A stretch of 64,000 nt of DNA, from contig JAFYYG010000050.1 in the NCBI GenBank assembly GCA_017557625.1, positions 1 through 64,000 of the forward strand, given 5' to 3'. Made by a program: the position numbers and the translations under genes. Positions 27,444-37,969 of this stretch are shown in pieces. Under the pieces are notes generated by a model. It did no database searches. It was not told where the DNA came from and saw only the letters and a list, made by a program, of their open reading frames with translations. The stretch comes from Muribaculaceae bacterium (GTDB taxonomy: Bacteria > Bacteroidota > Bacteroidia > Bacteroidales > Muribaculaceae). The first letter of the stretch is position 1; each line of letters begins with the position of its first letter.

Positions 27444-29129
27444 ATGTTACAAATTAGATGCAAAAACAACAATGTGACAAGAGAGTTTCCGGAGGGAACG
27501 TCACTTCTTGAAGTTTACAATGCATTTGCCGATGAGCTGCAGTTCAAGTACCCTGTAGTCTCGGCTAAAGTGAACAATGCCTCTCAGGGTCTGAAGTTCA
27601 GGCTCTTCCAGAACCGCGATGTAGAGTTTATGGACGCACGTCGTGGCTCGGGCTTTAGGGTATATGTGCGCTCGCTGTGTTTTGTGCTCTACAAAGCCAC
27701 CAGCGACACCTGCCTAGGCAGCAAACTCTTCATTGAGCACCCCATTTCGGGCGGTTACTATTGCAACTTGAGGAAAAAGAACGGCGAGCCGGTAACCGAT
27801 GAGGATGTTGAGCACATCAAGGCTCGCATGCAAGAGATTATTGACAACGACACAGTGTTCCACCGTCATGAAGCGACAACCGAACAAGCTATCAAGGTCT
27901 TCGCCGAGCGTGGTTTTGCCGACAAAGTGAAATTGCTGGAGTCGAGTGGACAAATCTACAGTGACTACTTCACTCTTGAAGATACGGCAGATTATTTCTA
28001 CGGTCCACTCTTGCCCTCGGCAGGGTATATTAAAGTGTGGGATGTGATAAAGTACAAAGATGGTTTGTTGCTGCGTGTTCACGACTGGGAGAACCCCACG
28101 CAGTTGTCGCCCATGCATGACATGCCTCACACCTTCGAGATGTTTGCCGAGAAAGTGCATTGGGATGTGATTATGCGGCAGTCTAATGCAGGTGACGTGA
28201 ACAAGGCGATACTCAATGGCTATGCCTCCGAGCTTATCCAGGTGAGTGAGGCTCTGCAGGAGAAGAAGATAGTGCAGATTGCCGAGGAGATAGACCGTCG
28301 TTTCCGTGATAAGGAGAATCCCATCCGCCTTGTGCTTATCACTGGGCCCTCGAGTTCGGGTAAGACCACGTTCTGCAAACGTCTGTCAATCCAGCTGCTG
28401 GCTTGTGGACTGCGCCCGTTGTCATTCTCTACCGACGACTACTTCGTCAACCGCGAGGACACCCCGCTGCTGCCAAATGGTGAATATGACTTTGACAATA
28501 TCAAGGCAGTGGATTGCGACCTGCTCGAAGACCACCTAATGAAGCTGATGAATGGCGAGCGCGTAGAGATTCCAGAGTTTAACTTCGTCACCGGAAAGAG
28601 GGAGTATAACGGCAAGAAGCTCAAACTCAAGAACGACACAGTGCTTATTATCGAGGGTATTCACGCCCTCAACCCCATGCTCACCGAGCGCATCCCCGAC
28701 AGCAAGAAGTTCAAGGTGTTCATTTCCACGCTTACCAGCATCTCGCTCGATGACCACAACTGGGTGCCTACCAGCGATAACCGCTTGCTGCGGCGCATCA
28801 TCCGCGACTACAACAAGGGAGCATTCAGCGCTACCGAGACCATCAGTCATTGGAAGAACGTGTGTGTGTCGGAGGAGAAGTGGATCACGCCCTACCAGGA
28901 AAATGCCGACATGATGTTCAACTCGGCGCTCAACATCGAGTTTGCCGTGCTGCGACCTTATGCCGAGCTCATTCTCTCTACAGTGCCAAAGAATTGTCCC
29001 GAATATTCCGAGGCGCACCGCCTGCTCAAGTTCATCCACTACTTTATCCCCGTCGATGACAAAGAAATACCGCCCACAAGCATCATGCGGGAGTTCCTCG
29101 GCGGCTCAAGCTTCAAGTACAATAGGTAA
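27444..29129 (+). CDS. Nucleoside (uridine) kinase with TGS-like N-terminus
   Basis: The C-terminal part is a uridine kinase-like P-loop domain: GPSSSGKTT at 301-309, then STDDYFVNRED and an IIEGIHALNP Walker-B-like strand. The N-terminal 60 residues look like a TGS/ubiquitin-like fold, and FHRHEAT (139-145) resembles the threonyl/alanyl-tRNA synthetase second additional domain. This architecture is common in Bacteroidota and Clostridia as a phosphoribulokinase/uridine kinase family protein; the true substrate is not fixed. About 20 bases after trmO, so probably in the same unit. Confidence 0.85.
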   Translation: MLQIRCKNNNVTREFPEGTSLLEVYNAFADELQFKYPVVSAKVNNASQGLKFRLFQNRDVEFMDARRGSGFRVYVRSLCFVLYKATSDTCLGSKLFIEHPISGGYYCNLRKKNGEPVTDEDVEHIKARMQEIIDNDTVFHRHEATTEQAIKVFAERGFADKVKLLESSGQIYSDYFTLEDTADYFYGPLLPSAGYIKVWDVIKYKDGLLLRVHDWENPTQLSPMHDMPHTFEMFAEKVHWDVIMRQSNAGDVNKAILNGYASELIQVSEALQEKKIVQIAEEIDRRFRDKENPIRLVLITGPSSSGKTTFCKRLSIQLLACGLRPLSFSTDDYFVNREDTPLLPNGEYDFDNIKAVDCDLLEDHLMKLMNGERVEIPEFNFVTGKREYNGKKLKLKNDTVLIIEGIHALNPMLTERIPDSKKFKVFISTLTSISLDDHNWVPTSDNRLLRRIIRDYNKGAFSATETISHWKNVCVSEEKWITPYQENADMMFNSALNIEFAVLRPYAELILSTVPKNCPEYSEAHRLLKFIHYFIPVDDKEIPPTSIMREFLGGSSFKYNR

Positions 29130-29176
29130 ACTGCAAAAATTATTAGTTCACCTTGCAAATTACCTATTTTTGGCTA

Positions 29177-29207
29177 TTGACATTAGTTTCAGAAAGCAAT
29201 AATTTTG
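29177..29207 (+). promoter_or_regulatory. Promoter of the secreted SusE/F-like gene
   Basis: TTGAC at 29177-29181 and TAATTTTG at 29200-29207 are separated by 18 bases. The leader to the ATG at 29255 is about 40 bases and AT-rich. Confidence 0.6.
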
Positions 29208-29254
29208 CATCGTGATTATCTTAATAATTTATTAACCATTTAATAATTAGTATT

Positions 29255-30457
29255 ATGAAGAAATTTTACATGATTCTCGCAGCTATTGCTGCTTTGACAT
29301 TTAGCGCTCAGGCCCAGATTGAAGGCACTATCAACGTGGGCAATTGGGACGATGCCTCAACCTATAATGGTTCCTACTTCGACATGGCTCCTACCAATTT
29401 CTATATTGCCCACACTGGAGCTCAGATGATTTACACCCCCGACCTGCTCACCGACATGGAAGGCAAGGAGAACGTGTCAATCGCAAATCTGAAGTTCAAA
29501 TTCTATTGTGAGTCATTTGAAGAAATTACTCGCAATGTGAAGCTTTATCTTCAAGAAACCGATGCTACAGAGTTCCCCAAAAATGAACAAGGAGTAAAGC
29601 AGTTCATCGAGTTTGACGAGCAGGTGGCAGAGGCGCAGTTAGACATTAACCTGCTGGAATATTATGGCGAAGACTATGTTATGGAATTCCCGGTAGATTT
29701 CGCCTTCACTCCTGGCAAGAGCCTGCTTGTGACCATCGTCTTCGACGCACAGGATGATGACAACTGCACCATGGGCAGCGACTATGCTCCATTCTACACC
29801 TCGGGCATTACTGACAAGGCAATGACTTACACCGACAATTGGAGCAGCTTCCTTGCCTTTGCTAATGGTAATGATTGGCCTAATGCTACCGCCACACTCG
29901 GCTGCGGCACTAACGTAGAACTCCCCCTTACTGAGATTACTTACACCTATGAGGAAGAGGCACCCGAAGAGGGCGGTTTCTATCTGGTGGGTACATTCAA
30001 TGACTGGAACCAAGAGGCCGAAGGTGGCCGCATTGCATTCGACGAGTATGATATAGCAGAAGCCGAACTTGAGGCTGGTGCTGAATTCAAGGTTATCACT
30101 TTCGACAATAACGGCGAGATTTGCTGGTTTGGTGGTCAAGACGAAAACAATGTGGGCTACTTCCTTATCAATGAGGATCTGCTTGGACAAGGCATCATGA
30201 CCGTGCAAGGTGATAATGGCGCAAACTTCCGCGTTGAGGAGGCTGGCACTTACGAGATTGGCTTGGCTGTATTGAGAAGCTACAATGGCGCAGTATTTAT
30301 GACCGTCACAAAGAAGCAACCTGAGGCTATCAGCACAGTTGGCATTGACACCAAGGCCGACAACGCTTACTACAACCTCATGGGCGTGAAATTCAACACC
30401 ATGCCCACCGTTCCTGGCATCTACATCCACAACGGAAAGAAAATTATCGTGAAGTAA
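29255..30457 (+). CDS. Secreted protein with SusE/F-like carbohydrate-binding motif
   Basis: A signal peptide (to residue 20, AQA-Q) precedes an acidic beta-rich domain (about 25-225), then GGFYLVGTFNDWN (240-252), which resembles the starch-binding modules of SusE/SusF, and a second beta domain. The C-terminus, YYNLMGVKFNTMPTVPGIYI followed by a KKIIVK end, has the Y-x-L-x-G-x...PGIYI pattern of T9SS-type sorting tails. No SusC/D pair is next to it, so it is an orphan. Strong promoter and terminator suggest a single-gene unit. Confidence 0.65.
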   Translation: MKKFYMILAAIAALTFSAQAQIEGTINVGNWDDASTYNGSYFDMAPTNFYIAHTGAQMIYTPDLLTDMEGKENVSIANLKFKFYCESFEEITRNVKLYLQETDATEFPKNEQGVKQFIEFDEQVAEAQLDINLLEYYGEDYVMEFPVDFAFTPGKSLLVTIVFDAQDDDNCTMGSDYAPFYTSGITDKAMTYTDNWSSFLAFANGNDWPNATATLGCGTNVELPLTEITYTYEEEAPEEGGFYLVGTFNDWNQEAEGGRIAFDEYDIAEAELEAGAEFKVITFDNNGEICWFGGQDENNVGYFLINEDLLGQGIMTVQGDNGANFRVEEAGTYEIGLAVLRSYNGAVFMTVTKKQPEAISTVGIDTKADNAYYNLMGVKFNTMPTVPGIYIHNGKKIIVK

Positions 30458-30477
30458 AAGTCTTATCCTAATAATCT

Positions 30478-30517
30478 AAAATCGCAAGCGGTAGAAGACT
30501 AATCGCTTGCGATTTTT
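30478..30517 (+). terminator. Rho-independent terminator
   Basis: AAAATCGCAAGCG (30478-30490) and CGCTTGCGATTTT (from 30504) form a perfect stem of about 13 bp, followed by a T run. It ends the preceding secreted-protein gene. Confidence 0.9.
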
Positions 30518-30660
30518 TGTTGTGGGGTAAGCCTTATAACTTTCAAGTCATAATCTTGATTTATACCGTGTTCCCACTAAATTGCAACTGATCCAAGACA
30601 AGGCAATGAGCACACTCACCACCTTGTCTCCTGTCCACTGATTTTCGTTTCTATAGAAAA

Positions 30661-30709
30661 ACAAAAATCGGTTAACTTGCTTGCCTTAAGCTCGTTAACC
30701 GATTTTTGT
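30661..30709 (-). terminator. Terminator of the tRNA-Lys gene
   Basis: ACAAAAATCGGTTAAC (30661-30676) and GTTAACCGATTTTTGT (30694-30709) are perfect 16-bp arms. On the minus strand the hairpin ends in a T run and begins one base after the tRNA. Confidence 0.85.
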
Positions 30710-30710
30710 G

Positions 30711-30783
30711 TGACCCCGGAGGGGCTCGAACCCTCGACCCACTGATTAAGAGTCAGTTGCTCTACCAACTGAGCCACGGAGTC
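30711..30783 (-). tRNA. tRNA-Lys (anticodon CTT)
   Basis: On the minus strand the 73-base gene starts GACTCCGTGGCTCAG and ends CGGGGTCA. The acceptor stem pairs with one G-U; the D-arm has GGCTCAGTTGGTAGAGC; the anticodon loop is CTCTTAA with anticodon CTT; the T-arm has GGGTTCGAGCCC. The 3' CCA is not encoded. It stands alone. Confidence 0.95.
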
Positions 30784-30935
30784 AAAAAAGGGAAACCCTT
30801 GATGATTTCCGACTGCAAAGGTACAACTAATTTTTGAACTGGCAAGCGTTTTTGCGATATTTTTTCGAAAAAAGCGAAAAAAATGTCTTCTGCTTGTTTT
30901 TTTACTGTTTTTGGCGTGATTTTTTGTTATAGAAA

Positions 30936-30974
30936 TTGTTGTTTTTTAAAAAAATAACTACTTTTGTACTTTTG
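30936..30974 (+). promoter_or_regulatory. Promoter with two overlapping -7 boxes before the zinc protease
   Basis: TACTTTTG occurs at 30959-30966 and again at 30967-30974, with TTGTT about 18 bases upstream of the first. The start codon is at 31007. Confidence 0.5.
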
Positions 30975-31006
30975 TATGAAAAATGTAACCAATAAAACAA
31001 AATGAT

Positions 31007-31951
31007 ATGAAATTAGAAGGACGCAGAGAAAGCGAAAATGTAGAAGATCGCCGAGGTATGAGCAGCGGCGCTAAGGCCGGTGTTGGCGGCGGTTTATTTG
31101 GTATTATTATCGCTGTTGTTTTAGGGCTTCTCACTCAAGGTAATAACTGTAGTGGTATAGGCACTGGTGCCGGCGGTGGCGGTGGTATTGACTTAGGCGA
31201 TGTCTTAGGCGGTATGCTCGGTGGTGGCGGTGGACTCACCGACAACCAGATTCAAGCCAAGGATCCTTCAGAATATTCTGCCGAGGAGCAGGAACTTTAC
31301 AAGTTCTCAAGCCAGATTCTTGCTGGTACCGAGGATATTTGGTCTCAGATTTTCCGTGAACAGAGGCTTGGAAAGTATAAAGATCCAAAGATGGTAATCT
31401 ATTCAGGCCTTACCAGTACAGCCTGCGGTCAAGGTCAGGCGGCCATGGGTCCATTCTATTGTAGTGGCGACCAGTGCCTTTATATCGACTTGTCATTCTT
31501 CACTACAATGAAGTCTCAGCTTGGAGCCGACGGAGACTTCGCCTACGCCTACGTGATAGCCCACGAGGTGGGCCACCATGTGGAGTACCTTACTGGCATT
31601 CTCGACAAAATTCACGCCAAGATGCGTCAGTATGGTCAAGGCAGTGCGCAGGCCAACAAAGAAAGCGTGCGCATAGAGCTACTCGCCGACTATCTAGCCG
31701 GATGCTGGGCTCATTATGACAACGAGCAGTTTGCCTCGCTCGATGACGGTGACTTAAAGGAGGCTATCGACTGTGCCTTGAAGATTGGTGACGACTACCT
31801 GCAAAAGCGTGGACAAGGCTATGCCGTGCCCGAGAGTTTTACTCACGGCACCAGTGAGCAGCGCATGCGCTGGTTCAAGGCAGGCTTCGAGACTGGCGAC
31901 GTGAAAAAGGGTATGGAAGCTGCCATGAATCTAAGCTACAACCAGTTGTAA
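31007..31951 (+). CDS. Neutral zinc metallopeptidase, YpfJ family
   Basis: One membrane helix (about 27-42) is followed by a Gly-rich linker (50-77) and a peptidase domain with HEVGHHVEYLTG: the HExxH zinc site is at 186-190. Downstream, RIELLADYLAGCWAH supplies the third ligand region and THGTSEQRMRWF closes the family pattern. Substrate unknown. The family (KPN_02809/YpfJ) is widespread; 314 aa is normal. It has its own promoter and terminator. Confidence 0.9.
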   Translation: MKLEGRRESENVEDRRGMSSGAKAGVGGGLFGIIIAVVLGLLTQGNNCSGIGTGAGGGGGIDLGDVLGGMLGGGGGLTDNQIQAKDPSEYSAEEQELYKFSSQILAGTEDIWSQIFREQRLGKYKDPKMVIYSGLTSTACGQGQAAMGPFYCSGDQCLYIDLSFFTTMKSQLGADGDFAYAYVIAHEVGHHVEYLTGILDKIHAKMRQYGQGSAQANKESVRIELLADYLAGCWAHYDNEQFASLDDGDLKEAIDCALKIGDDYLQKRGQGYAVPESFTHGTSEQRMRWFKAGFETGDVKKGMEAAMNLSYNQL

Positions 31952-31977
31952 ATATTGGTTTGATTTTAAGTCTTAGA

Positions 31978-32016
31978 AGATTGCAGTGAGAGAAATTTCA
32001 CTGCAATCTTTTTTTG
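31978..32016 (+). terminator. Rho-independent terminator of the zinc protease gene
   Basis: AGATTGCAGTGA (31978-31989) and TCACTGCAATCT (31998-32009) form a perfect 12-bp stem, then a T run. Confidence 0.92.
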
Positions 32017-32080
32017 TGAGTGGGTGTTTTTCGCAGTAGAGAGTGCGTCAAAGAGTATTATAGCACTAAGAAAATGCAAC

Positions 32081-32112
32081 AACCCCCTTGAACACGCTTG
32101 CTCAAGGGGGTT
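32081..32112 (-). terminator. Terminator hairpin downstream of secA
   Basis: AACCCCCTTGA (32081-32091) and TCAAGGGGGTT (32102-32112) are 11-bp arms. Read from the secA side the hairpin is followed by GTTGTTGCATTTT. A closely similar hairpin lies at 37970-38000 on the other strand. Confidence 0.7.
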
Positions 32113-32174
32113 AATTATGCATTGTGAATTACAGATTACGCATATTTCATTTTGAATTGTGCATTCTGCATTGA

Positions 32175-35100
32175 TTAAAGCCGTCCGTGGCAGTTTTTGT
32201 ATTTTTTGCCACTGCCGCAGGGGCATGGATCGTTGCGTCCAATCTTGGGACCCTCGTTGCGGATGGGGGCCACTGGACCGCGTCCTGCTTGGCTGGCGCT
32301 CATGCCAGCTTGGCGTTGAGCTGCTGCCGCTGCAGCCACAGCGTCTTGTCCACGTCCTTCGTTATAGCGCTGTCGCTGACGACGCTCCTCTTGCGCCCGT
32401 GTCACTTCGGGATTGCCTTCCTGCTGAGGTATCTGTCCACGCATAAGTGATGAGATTGCCTTATTGTTCATGTCGGCAAGCATATCCTTGAAGAGGTTGA
32501 ACGACTCGAGTTTGTAGATTACCAATGGGTCCTTCTGCTCGTAGCTGGCGTTCTGCACGCTCTGTCGCAGTTGGTCGAGGTCACGCAGGTGCATTTTCCA
32601 TTTCTCGTCGATGGAGAGAAGCAAAATCGCCTTCTGCCAAGCCTTTGCGATGCACTTGCTTTGTGTCTCATAGGCTTCCTTCAGGTCGATGACGATGCCG
32701 TAAGTGCGCTTGCCATCGGTGATGGGCACACGCATCTTGCCGTGAGGCTCTGGAGAGCCTTCGTTCATTTGCCTCTGGCAAACACTCTGTATCACAGGGT
32801 TGGCGACCTCTGAGAGGCGTTCTGTCTTGCGCTTGAAGGCTTCCATCACAGCTTCAAAGAGTTGGTCGATGCTCTTTTGTGAGTCTTGTTTGCGGAATTG
32901 CTCCTCGTTGAAAGGTGGCTCAATAGCATAATTTGAGAGCACTTGCATCTTCAAGTCTTCGTAGGCTGATGGGTCAAACTTGTTAACAGTTTCTTCAACA
33001 CTGTCGAAGATGGTGTTTATGATATCGATGCCGATGCGCTCACCCTGGAGAGCGTGGTGACGGCGGGTGTAGATAGCATTACGCTGATAGTTCATCACGT
33101 CGTCATACTCGAGAGTGTGCTTACGGATACCGAAGTTGTTCTCCTCCACGCGCTTCTGTGCGTTCTCGATGCTCTTTGTCACCATTGGCGACTCAATCAT
33201 CTCACCGTCGTGCAAGCCTAAGCGGTCGAGCAGTCGAACTACTCGTTCGCTGGCAAACAGACGCATAACCTTGTCTTCAAACGAGACAAAGAATACTGAA
33301 CTTCCAGGGTCACCTTGACGTCCGGCACGACCACGCAGCTGGTTATCTACGCGTCGTGACTCGTGGCGCTCGGTACCTATGATGGCGAGACCGCCAGCTT
33401 CTTTAACCTCGGGAGTGAGCTTGATGTCGGTACCACGACCTGCCATGTTGGTAGCGATAGTAACCACACCCTTGCCGTTGACCTGACGTCCGGCTTGCGC
33501 CACGATATCGGCCTCCTTTTGGTGCAGCTTGGCGTTGAGCACGTTATGCTCGATGTGTCGCAGGCTCAACTGACGGCTCAGTCGCTCAGAGATTTCTACT
33601 GAGGTGGTACCCACCAGAGTAGGTCGTCCAATCTCGCGCATCTTCACGATTTCTTCGATTACGGCATTGAATTTCTCCTTCTCGGTCTTGAACACGCGGT
33701 CGGGTTGGTCGTTGCGGATTACAGGGCGGTTGGTGGGGATGTTCACTACGTCGAGTTTATAGATTTCCCAGAATTCACCAGCTTCGGTCATAGCGGTACC
33801 TGTCATACCTGCCAACTTGTGATACATGCGGAAGTAGTTCTGAAGGGTAATGGTGGCGAAGGTCTGTGTGGCAGCCTCCACTTTCACGCCTTCCTTAGCC
33901 TCGATAGCCTGGTGGAGACCGTCGCTGTAACGGCGGCCCTCCATGATACGGCCCGTCTGCTCATCCACGATTTTCACCTTTCCTTCTTCGTCAACGATAT
34001 ACTCATCGTCGCGGTTGAAGAGGGTATAGGCCTTAAGAAGCTGGGTGACGGTGTGCACTCGCTCGGCCTTAACGGAGTAGTTCTGCAGCAATTCGTCTTT
34101 CTTGGCTATCTTTTCTTCTTCGCTGAGTGGCTCGTTGGTCACCTGTGAGAGTTCGGTAGCTATATCGGGCAAGACGAAGAATTTGGGATCGTCGGTGCCT
34201 CGTGTGAGGACGTCGATACCGTTATCAGTGAGTTCCACGGTATTGTTCTGCTCCTCGATGATGAAATATAATGGGTCGGTGACCACGTGCATCTCACGGC
34301 TGTTGTCTTGCATATAGAACGCTTCGGTCTTGAGCATCATCTGCTTCACACCCTCTTGTGAGAGATACTTGATGAGAGGCTTGTATTTGGGAAGTCCCTT
34401 GAATGCACGGTACAGCAACAGAGTGCCTTCTTTCACCTCATCTTTGTTTTCGCTTGCCATGAGACGACGCGCGTCGCTCAACAGTTGTGTCACAAGGCGA
34501 CGTTGTGCCTCGTAAACACGCTCCACATTGGGTTTGTATTCGTCAAACATCTGATCCTCTCCACGAGGCACAGGACCTGAGATGATCAATGGGGTTCGGG
34601 CATCATCGATAAGCACTGAGTCGACCTCATCGACGATGGCGTAGTGGTGAGGACGCTGCACTAGGTCTTCGGGGGTCATCGACATGTTGTCGCGCAGGTA
34701 GTCAAAACCAAACTCGCTGTTGGTGCCGAAGGTGATGTCGCAGTTGTAGGCATCGCGGCGCTCCTCGCTGTTAGGTTCGGTTTTGTCGATACATGCCACG
34801 CTAAGGCCGTGGAACATGTAGAGCGGTCCCATCCACTCCGAGTCACGTTTGGCAAGGTAGTCGTTGACGGTAACCACATGAACACCGCATCCCGCCAGGG
34901 CATTGAGGAACACAGGCAGTGTGGCGACGAGGGTTTTACCCTCACCAGTTGCCATCTCTGCAATCTTGCCTTGGTGGAGCACCGAACCGCCAATCAACTG
35001 CACATCGTAGTGAATCATGTTCCAGGTCATCTCGTTGCCACCAGCTTCCCAGGTGTTGAAATAGATGGCTGTGTCGCCGTCAACCTCAAGGAAGTCGTGA

Positions 35101-35525
35101 CCGTCGGCGGCCAATTTGCGGTCGAAGTCGGTGGCTGTCACCTCTATTTGCTTGTACTCGGTGAAGCGTCGTGCGGTGTCTTTAACAATGGCGAATACCA
35201 CAGGCAGCACTTCGTTGAGTTTCTCCTCAATGCGGTCGAGTACTTCTTTTTCCAGTTTGTCAACTTTAGCCCACATTGGCTCTCTTTCCTCATACTCTAA
35301 CGTTTCGATTTCGGCTTTAGTAGCTGCAATCTCGTCACGCTGAGGCTTCACATAATCTTGAATCTCCTGTCGGATTGCCGCGCTTCGAGCGCGCAACTCA
35401 TCGTTCGACAACTTTTCAATTTCGGGATAAACAGCCTGAATTTCACGCACTATAGGCATGAGTTTTTTCAGGTCTCGCTCGCTCTTGTTGCCGAAGATGG
35501 ATTTCAAAAAACTATTTAATGACAT
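32175..35525 (-). CDS. secA: Protein translocase ATPase SecA
   Basis: SecA drives proteins through SecYEG. Walker A is ATGEGKT (192-198) and the DEAD-like motif is [31 protein letters not shown] is motif VI. The C-terminus carries the zinc-binding [13 protein letters not shown] that binds SecB or ribosomes. At 1116 aa it is longer than the E. coli protein, as is normal for Bacteroidota; the extra length lies partly in an insert near 60-110 and in a Gln/Arg-rich linker before the zinc tail. Confidence 0.97.
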   Translation of the reverse strand: MSLNSFLKSIFGNKSERDLKKLMPIVREIQAVYPEIEKLSNDELRARSAAIRQEIQDYVKPQRDEIAATKAEIETLEYEEREPMWAKVDKLEKEVLDRIEEKLNEVLPVVFAIVKDTARRFTEYKQIEVTATDFDRKLAADGHDFLEVDGDTAIYFNTWEAGGNEMTWNMIHYDVQLIGGSVLHQGKIAEMATGEGKTLVATLPVFLNALAGCGVHVVTVNDYLAKRDSEWMGPLYMFHGLSVACIDKTEPNSEERRDAYNCDITFGTNSEFGFDYLRDNMSMTPEDLVQRPHHYAIVDEVDSVLIDDARTPLIISGPVPRGEDQMFDEYKPNVERVYEAQRRLVTQLLSDARRLMASENKDEVKEGTLLLYRAFKGLPKYKPLIKYLSQEGVKQMMLKTEAFYMQDNSREMHVVTDPLYFIIEEQNNTVELTDNGIDVLTRGTDDPKFFVLPDIATELSQVTNEPLSEEEKIAKKDELLQNYSVKAERVHTVTQLLKAYTLFNRDDEYIVDEEGKVKIVDEQTGRIMEGRRYSDGLHQAIEAKEGVKVEAATQTFATITLQNYFRMYHKLAGMTGTAMTEAGEFWEIYKLDVVNIPTNRPVIRNDQPDRVFKTEKEKFNAVIEEIVKMREIGRPTLVGTTSVEISERLSRQLSLRHIEHNVLNAKLHQKEADIVAQAGRQVNGKGVVTIATNMAGRGTDIKLTPEVKEAGGLAIIGTERHESRRVDNQLRGRAGRQGDPGSSVFFVSFEDKVMRLFASERVVRLLDRLGLHDGEMIESPMVTKSIENAQKRVEENNFGIRKHTLEYDDVMNYQRNAIYTRRHHALQGERIGIDIINTIFDSVEETVNKFDPSAYEDLKMQVLSNYAIEPPFNEEQFRKQDSQKSIDQLFEAVMEAFKRKTERLSEVANPVIQSVCQRQMNEGSPEPHGKMRVPITDGKRTYGIVIDLKEAYETQSKCIAKAWQKAILLLSIDEKWKMHLRDLDQLRQSVQNASYEQKDPLVIYKLESFNLFKDMLADMNNKAISSLMRGQIPQQEGNPEVTRAQEERRQRQRYNEGRGQDAVAAAAAAQRQAGMSASQAGRGPVAPIRNEGPKIGRNDPCPCGSGKKYKNCHGRL

Positions 35526-35601
35526 ATTTTATATTATTGTTTTTATTTACAACATAGGTGACAAAATGTGGCAAAAACCATGCCAATTTCATAACAAGCT
35601 G

Positions 35602-35632
35602 CAAAGATAGTGCAAGTCGAGAGAAATACAAA
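35602..35632 (-). promoter_or_regulatory. secA promoter
   Basis: On the minus strand TTTG (35632-35629) and TATCTTTG (35609-35602) lie 19 bases apart, about 75 bases before the secA start. The rest of the gap to 35702 includes a CTAGAATCT-type short repeat with internal dyads (about 35667-35709). Confidence 0.6.
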
Positions 35633-35702
35633 ATCAAAAACACATTTTTTGTTTTTTATCTCCGCTCTAGAATCTCTATGTAGAGTCTAGTACTTCTAGA
35701 AT

Positions 35703-36917
35703 CTAGAAATTCTTTAGTCCATTAACGTTCACTGTCGAACGCAGCAAGGTGGAAGCCACAAGCGGATAGAAGGCGGCATTAGCCACTTGCAGGCCAGTAA
35801 TCCACACTACCGCCATTGTGGCGATGAGTGCGATGTTGATAAGGTGAGCCCATCGCAGCGGTTTAGCGGCTTTCTTAAACCATGGCATGATGGCGAGTCC
35901 TAACAGCAGCGGGTGCAACCACAAGATGTTGTAGTTGGGGAGCACCGCTTCGTGTGTGGAGATGAACTCTACAAAGAAGATGATGCATCCTGCCAGTCCG
36001 GCGATGCTGAAGAGGAGGGTGTCGAACCATTGCGACACTTTGCGGCTACGCCAGTCTTTAATGGAGATTAATGCCGTGATAATCAGCAGCACAATAGCTA
36101 TAGTGAGGGGGTGCAGATACCATGGGGTAGGGGGCAGCACCAGTCCGTTGTCGTCGCCCTCCATTATCACTTCACTGCTTTTCACGAGTTTCTCGGGGCC
36201 GTTGCCGTGGTCAACCTCAACGTTGTTGAGGGCGTTCATCATGAACATCGGCACGAAGGTCTGTGTGCGCGCGTCAACAACGGTGTCGCACGCCGCTCCC
36301 AGCACGAGGTCGATGCCAAATTGCTCCCAGGGATAATTGCGTGTGTAGTGTGTCATGATCTGTCGCAGCGTCTTGCCCACCACATAGTCGCATTTGGTGT
36401 AGTCAATCTCGTGTCCAAGCGCTTTTTCGATAATGTCGCGCGGGCGGGTGGAGCAATTGTCGCTGAAGTGGCGATAACGATACACTCTGTTCTCGGGCAG
36501 AGTGTTGGTTATCAGCATGGCAAGTACTTGTCTTGCCTGCTCTTGGGTGAGATTGAGTTCCTGTTTTACCATCTTGCGGCCAGATTTCATGCCTCCGTCA
36601 AACTCTGGTATCACGTTTGCACACATGTAGTCGGTCTCCCCCTTGATGTATCGCGCAATGAAATTTGGGGAGTTGAAGTCGAAGACACCATAATTAAAAT
36701 AATATGGCCTTTTGTTCCTGTCATATTCCACCATTATCTCGGAATGCCCAAAGATCTCAAAAACCTCGTCACCTGGATAGAAGGTAATAATGCTCACCTT
36801 GATACTGTCGGAGGTGGCAGTGCTGTCGGAGGTGGTATTATCCTGCGCCCAAGCCGCAGAGCAAAAGGCTCCCAACATAGTGATAAGGATGGTGATATTT
36901 CTGAAAAACTGTGTCAT
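35703..36917 (-). CDS. DUF4105 membrane protein
   Basis: A signal peptide (to about 24) leads to ITFYPGDEVFEIFGHSEIMV and YYFNYGVFDFNSPNFIARYIKGETDY, the DUF4105 pattern (an NlpC/P60-like permuted domain is suspected for this family), with a conserved His (GHS) and DNCSTRPRDI further on. Four C-terminal membrane segments (from about 270) follow. The biochemical role is not established. It is monocistronic, with a -7 box at 36946-36953. Confidence 0.82.
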   Translation of the reverse strand: MTQFFRNITILITMLGAFCSAAWAQDNTTSDSTATSDSIKVSIITFYPGDEVFEIFGHSEIMVEYDRNKRPYYFNYGVFDFNSPNFIARYIKGETDYMCANVIPEFDGGMKSGRKMVKQELNLTQEQARQVLAMLITNTLPENRVYRYRHFSDNCSTRPRDIIEKALGHEIDYTKCDYVVGKTLRQIMTHYTRNYPWEQFGIDLVLGAACDTVVDARTQTFVPMFMMNALNNVEVDHGNGPEKLVKSSEVIMEGDDNGLVLPPTPWYLHPLTIAIVLLIITALISIKDWRSRKVSQWFDTLLFSIAGLAGCIIFFVEFISTHEAVLPNYNILWLHPLLLGLAIMPWFKKAAKPLRWAHLINIALIATMAVVWITGLQVANAAFYPLVASTLLRSTVNVNGLKNF

Positions 36918-37294
36918 AACAATGTGTCATTTTCACTTTCGGCTGCAAAGGTAGTAAAAAGTTTTTAGTTGCTTAGATTTTAGTTGTCAGTTTTTAGTAT
37001 TTAGTTCTCGGTGAAAGTTTTTGTCAGTTTTTGGTTGGAGTTGTGTAGCGCTGCTAAGTTGGTTTGTGCGGGTGTAAAGCTTGATGCCTATGACTTTTTC
37101 TGGTGAATATTTATGAAACAATTACCTATTTTTAATTATTTTATTATTTTTATATAAAAATTCACTATTAAAAATGGTCGTTTATCAAAAAAAGTAGTAA
37201 TTTTGCAGCCGTTTTAAGATAACTAAATCCAAGAGAATGCCGAATCGCTTAAAAGGACGTAGGCTTAAAGTGCTATAAAAGAAATAATTACGCG
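36918..37294. other. Divergent intergenic region with two promoters
   Basis: A minus-strand -7 box (TACCTTTG, 36946-36953) serves the DUF4105 gene. A degenerate TTTTAGTTGTCAG / TTTTTAGTATTTAG repeat spacer runs through about 36962-37035. A plus-strand TAATTTTG at 37198-37205 precedes the next gene by about 90 bases. No coding or RNA gene is evident. Confidence 0.6.
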
Positions 37295-37933
37295 ATGAAG
37301 AAATTAAGGAACACTATTTTGGTTGTAATGATGAGTTTGTGCTCAATGCTGAGTTATGCCAGTGAATATGATACGGATTATATTACAATTCCAGAGTCAT
37401 ATATCAATAATGGAAATTCGCAGCTTCTTGAGAAGGCGGCAAGGATTTTTGGTGAGACTTATCGCCTGACATTAAGAAATATTTATTTGAGTGATCATTG
37501 GTTCTATTGCGACATTGTGATAGAGCATTTTGAGGAGGATTTTGATGTCACACAAGAATGTGATAATGAATATCCACAAGAACAGAGTGTTGGTGCTGAA
37601 ACACAATCATCTATAAGTATTGGAAAGGGTGCTTATGATATTGTTGTTCATTCAGAGGTGAGACTTTATCGCGACGATGATGAGCAAAATATAACCGTGA
37701 CATATCATTTCACAGAGCAAGTCCCAGCCAGTGGAAACTATAATCAAGATGACTATTATCTTGTAATTACGTTCCCTTATAACAAGAAGACTTGGACTGC
37801 TATCGACAATGTTGAATGTGCGCCATCTTCAATTGAGTATTTTGACCTCCAGGGTCGTAAACTTGATGGTCCTCAGCCTGGTATTATCATTGAGAAGCAA
37901 GGCAACATCACCCGCAAGAAACTCTATCGATAA
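37295..37933 (+). CDS. Secreted protein, unknown, with T9SS-like C-terminal tail
   Basis: A signal peptide (about 1-22, SYA-S) precedes a domain of about 165 residues without a recognised fold. The end, IEYFDLQGRKLDGPQPGIII followed by basic residues, resembles the short Bacteroidales sorting or anchoring tail (YDLxGRKV...PGIYI). The base composition is more AT-rich than its neighbours. Function unknown. Confidence 0.6.
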   Translation: MKKLRNTILVVMMSLCSMLSYASEYDTDYITIPESYINNGNSQLLEKAARIFGETYRLTLRNIYLSDHWFYCDIVIEHFEEDFDVTQECDNEYPQEQSVGAETQSSISIGKGAYDIVVHSEVRLYRDDDEQNITVTYHFTEQVPASGNYNQDDYYLVITFPYNKKTWTAIDNVECAPSSIEYFDLQGRKLDGPQPGIIIEKQGNITRKKLYR

Positions 37934-37969
37934 AAGAAGTTGCAACAACGCCCTTTAAGGCATTATTAG

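Noticed and set aside
36111-36968. 285-codon plus-strand frame opposite the DUF4105 gene
   Set aside because: The minus-strand frame has a signal peptide, family motifs, membrane helices and a promoter; this frame has none and runs into that promoter.
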